From an uncultured Clostridia bacterium (lineage in GTDB: Bacteria > Bacillota > Clostridia > Oscillospirales > Acutalibacteraceae): a stretch of DNA of 8,710 nt. The DNA is taken from positions 1 through 8,710 of the forward strand of contig CANQLQ010000065.1 in assembly GCA_947624755.1 (NCBI GenBank). Direction: 5' to 3'. Shown piece by piece: positions 4,167 through 8,710 of this stretch. The number at the start of each line of letters is the position of its first letter. Position 1 is the first letter of the stretch. The notes beneath the pieces are model-generated. The model saw only the letters and a list, made by a program, of their open reading frames with translations, was not told the DNA's origin and searched no databases. Both the position numbers and the translations under genes were made by a program.

Positions 4167-5630
4167 ATGGCAGATACGGTTAAAACACTCGGAGAAATTA
4201 AAAGCAGCTGCGCTACCGATAACGGCGGCGCAGATAAATACGGAAAAGAAATTGACCGCTATATTTCGGTCGTTCCGAGCGAAAGACAGCTAAAATTCAG
4301 CGAGTTTGAGTATTATAATTTTATTCACTTCGGAATCAACACGATGAATAACGCCGAATGGGGAAACGGCAAAGAGGATATATCAAAGTTTAATCCAAAA
4401 AAGCTTGACACCGACCAATGGTGCAGAGTTTTAAAAGAAACGGGCAGTAAAGGCATTATTTTTACCGCAAAGCATCACGACGGCTTTTGCCAGTGGAACA
4501 CAAAATATACCGACCACAGTGTTATGCATACCCCGTTTGGAAAAGATATTGTTGCAATGCTTAAAAAAAGCTGTGATAAGTTCGGCTTGAAGCTTGGCAT
4601 TTATCTTTCCCCTTGGGACAGACACGAAAAGACATATGGTACAGAAAAATATAACGACTATTTTGTCTCTCAGCTTACCGAGCTTGCGACAAACTACGGT
4701 GAAATCTTCTGCTTTTGGTTTGACGGCGCTTGCGGAGAAGGACCGAACGGAAAAAAACAGGTTTATGATTTTGAAAGATATTACAAGGTTATAAGGGAAA
4801 AGCAGCCTCAAGCCGTAATTTCCATTTGCGGCCCCGATATCAGATGGATAGGAAACGAGGGAGGCAATGTCCGTGAAAGTGAATGGAGTGTTATCCCCGG
4901 AAGCAAAGCGGCGGTTGAAACAGTTATGGAGGGTTCACAGAAGTCCGAGAGCGGAGCAAAGGAGCTTGCCGAAATTACCAACGTAACCGATGATCAGGGC
5001 AGCCGTGAAGTTATAAGCAAATACCGTGACCTTATTTGGAGTCCTGCCGAAGCCGATGTTTCGGTTACAACAGGCTGGTTTTACCATAACAATTTATATT
5101 ATCTTTTCAGAAAGAAAAGAAGCGCTAAACGGCTTGCCGATATTTATTTTAATACCGTTGGCGGCAATGCTTCGCTTCTTCTCAATGTTCCGCCGAACAA
5201 AGACGGCTTGATAGACGAAAGAGAAATAAAAACGCTCAGGAAATTTACAAAGCTTATAAAAGAACCGTTTGAAAAAGAAATAACTGACTTTGAAATAAGT
5301 TCCGTTTCGGCTAAAGGCGAAAAAACGCAAAGTAAAAACGATACCATATTTTTTGAAAATGATGATTTTGCACTGAAACTCAAGTTTTCTAAAAAAGAGG
5401 AAATAAGAACTTTTGCTATAAGCGAGGATATACGTTTCAGCCAAAGAACAGAAAAATTTGAGATTTGGGCAAAGAAAAACGGCGTATATAAGCTTGTTTC
5501 AAAAAACACGGTAATAGGCACAAAGAAGATTATAAGACTTGAAAAAGCGATTGTAACCGATGAGGCCGCATTTGTATTTAAACAGACAAGAAACAATCCC
5601 GCAATAAAAGCGGTCAAATGTTATAAATGA
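4167..5630 (+). CDS. GH29 alpha-L-fucosidase, intracellular
   Basis: This 487-residue protein hydrolyses terminal alpha-L-fucose by a retaining mechanism. The N-terminal (beta/alpha)8-type domain spans about 30-365. It includes HFGINT (54-59), AKHHDGF with H103/H104, and FWFDG, where D186 is the expected nucleophile. RWIGNEGG follows, in which E231 is the likely acid/base. The 45-residue D-to-E distance and the RWxGNE motif fit GH29 subfamily B, whose members prefer alpha-1,3/1,4-linked (Lewis-type) fucose. LLNVPPNKDG (337-346) closes the barrel, and a beta-rich accessory domain fills about 370-487. No signal peptide is visible, so it should act on imported oligosaccharides. Its AGGAG ribosome binding site overlaps the galK stop codon (TAGGAG), implying co-transcription and possible translational coupling. 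Linkage preference is inferred, not shown. Confidence 0.9.
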   Translation: MADTVKTLGEIKSSCATDNGGADKYGKEIDRYISVVPSERQLKFSEFEYYNFIHFGINTMNNAEWGNGKEDISKFNPKKLDTDQWCRVLKETGSKGIIFTAKHHDGFCQWNTKYTDHSVMHTPFGKDIVAMLKKSCDKFGLKLGIYLSPWDRHEKTYGTEKYNDYFVSQLTELATNYGEIFCFWFDGACGEGPNGKKQVYDFERYYKVIREKQPQAVISICGPDIRWIGNEGGNVRESEWSVIPGSKAAVETVMEGSQKSESGAKELAEITNVTDDQGSREVISKYRDLIWSPAEADVSVTTGWFYHNNLYYLFRKKRSAKRLADIYFNTVGGNASLLLNVPPNKDGLIDEREIKTLRKFTKLIKEPFEKEITDFEISSVSAKGEKTQSKNDTIFFENDDFALKLKFSKKEEIRTFAISEDIRFSQRTEKFEIWAKKNGVYKLVSKNTVIGTKKIIRLEKAIVTDEAAFVFKQTRNNPAIKAVKCYK

Positions 5631-5665
5631 ATATCTTTTATGTGCAATATATATAAATGAAACTA

Positions 5666-5693
5666 TTGATTTTTGTGAAAGTTATGGTATAAT
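5666..5693 (+). promoter_or_regulatory. Extended -10 promoter of the asnS operon
   Basis: TTGATT (5666-5671) is separated by 16 bases from a perfect TATAAT (5688-5693), preceded by TGG as an extended -10. Transcription should start near 5700, leaving a leader of about 125 nt before the asnS ATG at 5825. Confidence 0.75.
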
Positions 5694-5701
5694 AGCCTCA
5701 C

Positions 5702-5735
5702 GAAGTGTTGATAAATCGAAGATTTTTAATACTTC
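5702..5735 (+). promoter_or_regulatory. Structured 5' leader of asnS
   Basis: Starting almost at the predicted +1, 5702-5717 pairs with 5721-5735 across a GAA loop. The pairing is nearly complete, with one bulged base, one mismatch and one wobble. Such a 5'-terminal stem could stabilise the mRNA or take part in control. The conserved T-box sequence (AGGGTGG...ACCGCG) is absent and the leader is too short for a T-box, so this is not a canonical tRNA-sensing riboswitch. No T tract directly follows the stem. Confidence 0.4.
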
Positions 5736-5824
5736 TTAGAACATTGTAACTTGATGCTGCGGCGATGGTTGTCAACTTGCAATTATCGTATAATTTTTTC
5801 TTTATTAAAACGGGGGGAACACTT

Positions 5825-7219
5825 ATGAAACGAACAGAAATTGCAAAGCTTTATGAAAACGCGAGTGCGTATACAAGCGAACCTGTAAAAGTTTGCGGCT
5901 GGATAAGAACCAACCGTGACTCAAAGGCGCTTGGATTTATGGAAATTAATGACGGAAGCTGCTTCAAAGGCGTTCAGATCGTTTTTGAGGCGGACAGGCT
6001 TGATAATTTTGCTGAAACGGCAAAGCTTAATGTCGGTACGGCGGTAATTGTTGAAGGCGATCTTATTCTCACTCCGCAAGCAAAACAGCCGTTTGAAATA
6101 AATGCGGTAAAAGTTGAAGTTGAGGGCGCATCAACCCCGGATTATCCTCTTCAAAAAAAGCGTCATTCACTCGAATATCTTCGCACAATAGCACACCTAA
6201 GACCCAGAACAAACATCTATTCGGCAGCTTTCAGAATCCGTTCTGTCGCCGCTTTCGCCATTCACACCTTTTTCCAAAATCAAGGCTTTGTGTATGCCCA
6301 CACACCGCTTATTTCCTGCAGCGACTGTGAGGGTGCGGGCGAAATGTTCAGAGTGACAACTCTTGATATGGAAAATCCGCCCCAAAACGAGGACGGAAGC
6401 ATTGACTACTCACAGGATTTCTTCGGCAAGAGCGCATATCTTACCGTTTCCGGTCAGCTTCAAGGCGAAATTATGGCTCAGGCATTCGGCAAAATCTATA
6501 CCTTCGGTCCGACATTCAGAGCCGAAAAATCATATACTCAGCGTCACGCTGCGGAATTTTGGATGATCGAACCCGAAATTGCTTTTGCGGATCTTATGGA
6601 CGATATGGAGCTTGCAGAGGCAATGATAAAGTTTGTTATTAAATATGTGCTTGAACATTGTAAACAGGATATTGATTTCCTTAATCAGTTCGTTGACAAA
6701 GGTCTTATTGAAAGGCTTACAACCGTGGCAAATTCCGACTTCGGCAGAGTAACTTACACCGATGCCGTAAAAATGCTTGAGGAACACAACGATGAATTTG
6801 AATTTAAGGTTTATTGGGGCTGTGACCTTCAGACGGAACATGAACGTTTCCTTACAGAGCAGATTTTCAAAAAGCCGGTTTTCGTAACAGATTATCCGAA
6901 AGAAATTAAGGCTTTTTATATGCGTCTTAATGATGACGGAAAGACCGTTGCGGCCTGCGACTGTCTTGTAATGGGCATCGGTGAGATTATCGGCGGCTCT
7001 CAAAGAGAAGAACGCTATGACGTACTTGTTGAGAGAATAAAGGAGCTTGGACTTAAAGAAGAAGATTACTGGTGGTATCTTGACCTTCGCAAATACGGCG
7101 GAACAAAGCACGCAGGTTTCGGTCTTGGTTTTGAAAGACTTATTATGTATTTGACCGGAATTTCAAATATCAGAGACGTTCTTCCGTTCCCGAGAACTAC
7201 AGGCTCGGCAGATTTTTAA
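5825..7219 (+). CDS. asnS: Asparaginyl-tRNA synthetase
   Basis: This cytoplasmic class IIb aminoacyl-tRNA synthetase charges tRNA-Asn with asparagine. Starting at the ATG at 5825 it has 464 residues, matching the E. coli enzyme (466). GGGGGGA lies 6 bases upstream; an in-frame upstream ATG at 5765 lacks such a site and adds a non-conserved tail. The N-terminal OB-fold anticodon-binding domain (about 15-100) contains RTNRDSKALGFMEINDGS. The catalytic core shows LRPRTNIYSAAFRIRS, motif 2 with FRAEKSYTQRHAAEFWMIEPE (R232) and motif 3 GLGFERL (R438), and the typical end, NIRDVLPFPRTTGSADF. The length and motifs are those of AsnRS rather than AspRS. It is first in an operon with an aspartate aminotransferase 20 bases downstream. 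Confidence 0.97.
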   Translation: MKRTEIAKLYENASAYTSEPVKVCGWIRTNRDSKALGFMEINDGSCFKGVQIVFEADRLDNFAETAKLNVGTAVIVEGDLILTPQAKQPFEINAVKVEVEGASTPDYPLQKKRHSLEYLRTIAHLRPRTNIYSAAFRIRSVAAFAIHTFFQNQGFVYAHTPLISCSDCEGAGEMFRVTTLDMENPPQNEDGSIDYSQDFFGKSAYLTVSGQLQGEIMAQAFGKIYTFGPTFRAEKSYTQRHAAEFWMIEPEIAFADLMDDMELAEAMIKFVIKYVLEHCKQDIDFLNQFVDKGLIERLTTVANSDFGRVTYTDAVKMLEEHNDEFEFKVYWGCDLQTEHERFLTEQIFKKPVFVTDYPKEIKAFYMRLNDDGKTVAACDCLVMGIGEIIGGSQREERYDVLVERIKELGLKEEDYWWYLDLRKYGGTKHAGFGLGFERLIMYLTGISNIRDVLPFPRTTGSADF

Positions 7220-7239
7220 AATAAATATCAGAGGTATAT

Positions 7240-8514
7240 ATGATGGCATTAAAAGATTACACAAAAGAACAGCTTGTCACCCTGAAGGCGGAGCTTGAAA
7301 AAGAATATAACGAATTTAAGGCGAAGGGTCTTAAGCTTGATATGTCAAGAGGTAAGCCCGGTGCAGATCAGCTTGCACTTTCAAATGCGCTTCTTGATGT
7401 TCTGACTTCAAAGGATTTTGAACAGGGCAGCGTCGGAAGCTCTGAAATGAGAAACTACGGCATTATAACGGGTATTCCCGAATGCAGGAAGCTTTTTTCT
7501 GACCTTCTCGGCGTAAGCGCGGATAACATCATCGTCTGCGGCAACTCGAGCCTTAATATGATGTTTGACTATATCACACAATGTATGCTTACCGGTTCAG
7601 ACGGTACACCGTGGAAGGATCAGGGCAAAATTAAATTCCTTTGCCCCTCGCCCGGATATGACAGACATTTTGCAATTTGCCAATATTACGCAATGGAGCT
7701 TATTACTGTGCCGATGACAGGCGAAGGCCCCGATATGGACGTTGTCGAAGAGCTTATCAAAGACAGCAGTGTAAAAGGTATGTTCTGCGTTCCGAAATAT
7801 TCAAACCCGACGGGTGAAACATATTCAAGAGAAACAGTTGACCGTATTGCAAAAATGAAGCCGGCAGCAAAGGATTTCAGAATTATTTGGGATAACGCTT
7901 ATATTATCCACGATCTCAAAGATGAGACGGATCATCTTGACAATATTTTTGATATTCTCAAAAAATATGACAATGAAGATATGGTAATTGAATTTACTTC
8001 AACCTCAAAAATCACCTTCCCCGGCGCCGGCGTTGCCTGCCTTGCCGCTTCGGATAAAAATATTGAAATTATCAAGAACCGTATGCAGTTCCAAACTATC
8101 GGCCATGATAAAATCAATCAGCTTCGCCATGTAAAATTCTTCGGCAGCGTTGACGGAATTTTAAGGCATATGCAGCTTCACAAGGCTATTCTTGCTCCGA
8201 AGTTTGACGCAGTTATAAATGAATTTGATGCTTTACTTTCAGAATATGAGATTGCAAGCTGGACAAAGCCCAACGGCGGTTATTTTATAAGCTTTGACGT
8301 AATGCCGGGTACGGCAAAAAGAGTCGGTCAGCTTTGCAAAGAAGCAGGTGTAACGCTCACAACCGTTGGCGCAACTTATCCGTACGGCATTGACCCGCAG
8401 GATAAGAACATAAGAATTGCACCGTCATTCCCGCCGGTTGACGAACTTATAACGGCAACAAGGCTTTTGTGCATCTGTGTAAAGCTTGCCGCAACAGAAA
8501 AACTGCTTGGTTAA
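7240..8514 (+). CDS. aspT: Aspartate aminotransferase, subgroup Ic (MocR-like fold type I)
   Basis: This PLP-dependent enzyme of 424 residues is predicted to interconvert aspartate plus 2-oxoglutarate with oxaloacetate plus glutamate in the cytoplasm. Fold type I hallmarks are present: DMSRGKPGADQL near the N-terminus, a typical subgroup Ic signature; YSNPTG with N189; WDNAY with D218 (PLP ring nitrogen) and Y221; STSK with K257 as the Schiff-base lysine; and RIAPSFP with R392 binding the substrate carboxylate. Despite the MocR name of the Pfam family, there is no DNA-binding domain. Two consecutive ATG codons (7240 and 7243) follow AGAGG; either may start translation. It sits behind asnS, linking aspartate/asparagine supply with charging of tRNA-Asn. 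The symbol follows the Corynebacterium subgroup Ic enzyme; substrate specificity has not been shown. Confidence 0.88.
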   Translation: MMALKDYTKEQLVTLKAELEKEYNEFKAKGLKLDMSRGKPGADQLALSNALLDVLTSKDFEQGSVGSSEMRNYGIITGIPECRKLFSDLLGVSADNIIVCGNSSLNMMFDYITQCMLTGSDGTPWKDQGKIKFLCPSPGYDRHFAICQYYAMELITVPMTGEGPDMDVVEELIKDSSVKGMFCVPKYSNPTGETYSRETVDRIAKMKPAAKDFRIIWDNAYIIHDLKDETDHLDNIFDILKKYDNEDMVIEFTSTSKITFPGAGVACLAASDKNIEIIKNRMQFQTIGHDKINQLRHVKFFGSVDGILRHMQLHKAILAPKFDAVINEFDALLSEYEIASWTKPNGGYFISFDVMPGTAKRVGQLCKEAGVTLTTVGATYPYGIDPQDKNIRIAPSFPPVDELITATRLLCICVKLAATEKLLG

Positions 8515-8520
8515 TTAGGA

Positions 8521-8538
8521 GCGACCGTATGTGGTCGT
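8521..8538. repeat. Small CGACC/GGTCG hairpin
   Basis: CGACC (8522-8526) pairs with GGTCG (8533-8537) around GTATGT, with a closing G-T pair. It begins 7 bases after the aminotransferase stop codon and resembles the GGGCGACC/GGTCGCCC hairpin at 1501-1522, so it is probably a degenerate copy of the same intergenic repeat. No T tract follows it directly. Confidence 0.45.
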
Positions 8539-8558
8539 AATGTAACATAAAAATTTTT

Positions 8559-8595
8559 TAGGAGCTGCCGCACTAAGGACAGCCCCTATTTTTTT
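8559..8595 (+). terminator. Rho-independent terminator of the asnS operon
   Basis: TAGGAGCTGCC (8559-8569) pairs with GGACAGCCCCTA (8577-8588) with two mismatches and a 7-base loop. A run of seven T residues follows (8589-8595). It lies 45 bases after the aminotransferase stop codon and ends the asnS-aspartate aminotransferase transcript. Confidence 0.8.
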
Positions 8596-8654
8596 CTGCT
8601 TTTTTGTCAAAGTCCGTGCTATTGGTTTTGGAAGCTTCAGGCTTGCCGCAAATT

Positions 8655-8710
8655 AAGGAATCACTGATTAATACAAGCAGCCCTACTTGACGGTAAATTA
8701 TTCCGTCAGT
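8655..8710. repeat. Left end of another hairpin repeat, cut by the window edge
   Basis: AAGGAATCACTGATTAATAC and the following AAGCAGCCC match the left arm and loop start of the 2733-2791 element. The interior then differs: TGACGG (8688-8693) pairs with CCGTCA (8703-8708). The right arm, expected to read like TGTATTAATCAGTGATTCC, would lie beyond the window. It shows that elements of this family share ends but carry different cores. Confidence 0.7.

Noticed and set aside
5144..5617. 157-codon antisense frame inside the fucosidase gene
   Set aside because: It is a low-complexity Ser/Phe-rich shadow opposite the lysine-rich C-terminal region of the enzyme.
5765..5824. Upstream ATG extension of asnS
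   Set aside because: The ATG at 5825 has a strong GGGGGGA site and gives the family's normal length; the added 20 residues are not AsnRS-like.
5700..5824. T-box riboswitch upstream of asnS
   Set aside because: The leader is too short and the conserved T-box sequence and terminator/antiterminator pair are absent.
6530..7111. 193-codon antisense frame inside asnS
   Set aside because: It lies wholly opposite a highly conserved synthetase gene and has no recognisable domain or start signals.

Overview
The window looks like chromosomal DNA of an AT-rich, low-GC Gram-positive bacterium of the class Clostridia, most likely a gut Oscillospiraceae/Ruminococcaceae-type organism. This is inferred from protein style, AGGAG-type ribosome binding sites, TTGACA/TATAAT-type promoters, a TTG start, and many short hairpin repeats between genes. 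I cannot assign a species.

Left part (1-1740): a repeat-rich accessory segment. Two diverged direct copies of a repeat of about 190 bp (1-182 and 1540-1736) flank two small genes. One is a minus-strand XRE/YozG-type HTH regulator (254-496). The other is a plus-strand protein of 132 aa with one hydrophobic N-terminal segment and a bacterial Ig-like domain (806-1204). The 309-bp space between them holds three recognisable promoters, two palindromes, a heptamer repeated three times at exactly 39-bp steps, and a possible 12-codon leader ORF. The segment is bounded by imperfect terminal inverted repeats (219-237 and 1719-1736). Their relatives recur at 165-182, 2733-2791 and 8655 to the right edge, so they look like a small TA-flanked (MITE-like) family.

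Middle part (1740-5630): a non-coding stretch leads to a clear promoter and a TVP38/TMEM64 (VTT-domain) membrane protein, best started at a TTG codon at 2000. A 59-bp repeat hairpin follows. Next comes a tight two-gene operon: a clostridial-type galactokinase family protein and a GH29 alpha-L-fucosidase without a signal peptide. The fucosidase ribosome binding site overlaps the kinase stop codon. Together they suggest intracellular removal of fucose from imported fucosylated, galactose-containing oligosaccharides, followed by galactose phosphorylation.

Right part (5631-8710): an extended -10 promoter and a structured leader of about 125 nt precede asparaginyl-tRNA synthetase. Twenty bp after it lies a subgroup Ic aspartate aminotransferase. 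The pair is a functional counterpart of the aspB-asnS operon of Bacillus subtilis, made with a different aminotransferase lineage. A terminator and another copy of the hairpin repeat close the window.

I saw no tRNA, rRNA, CRISPR array, transposase, integrase or phage structural gene. The most unusual region is the repeat-bounded regulator/Ig-like cassette with its dense divergent control region.
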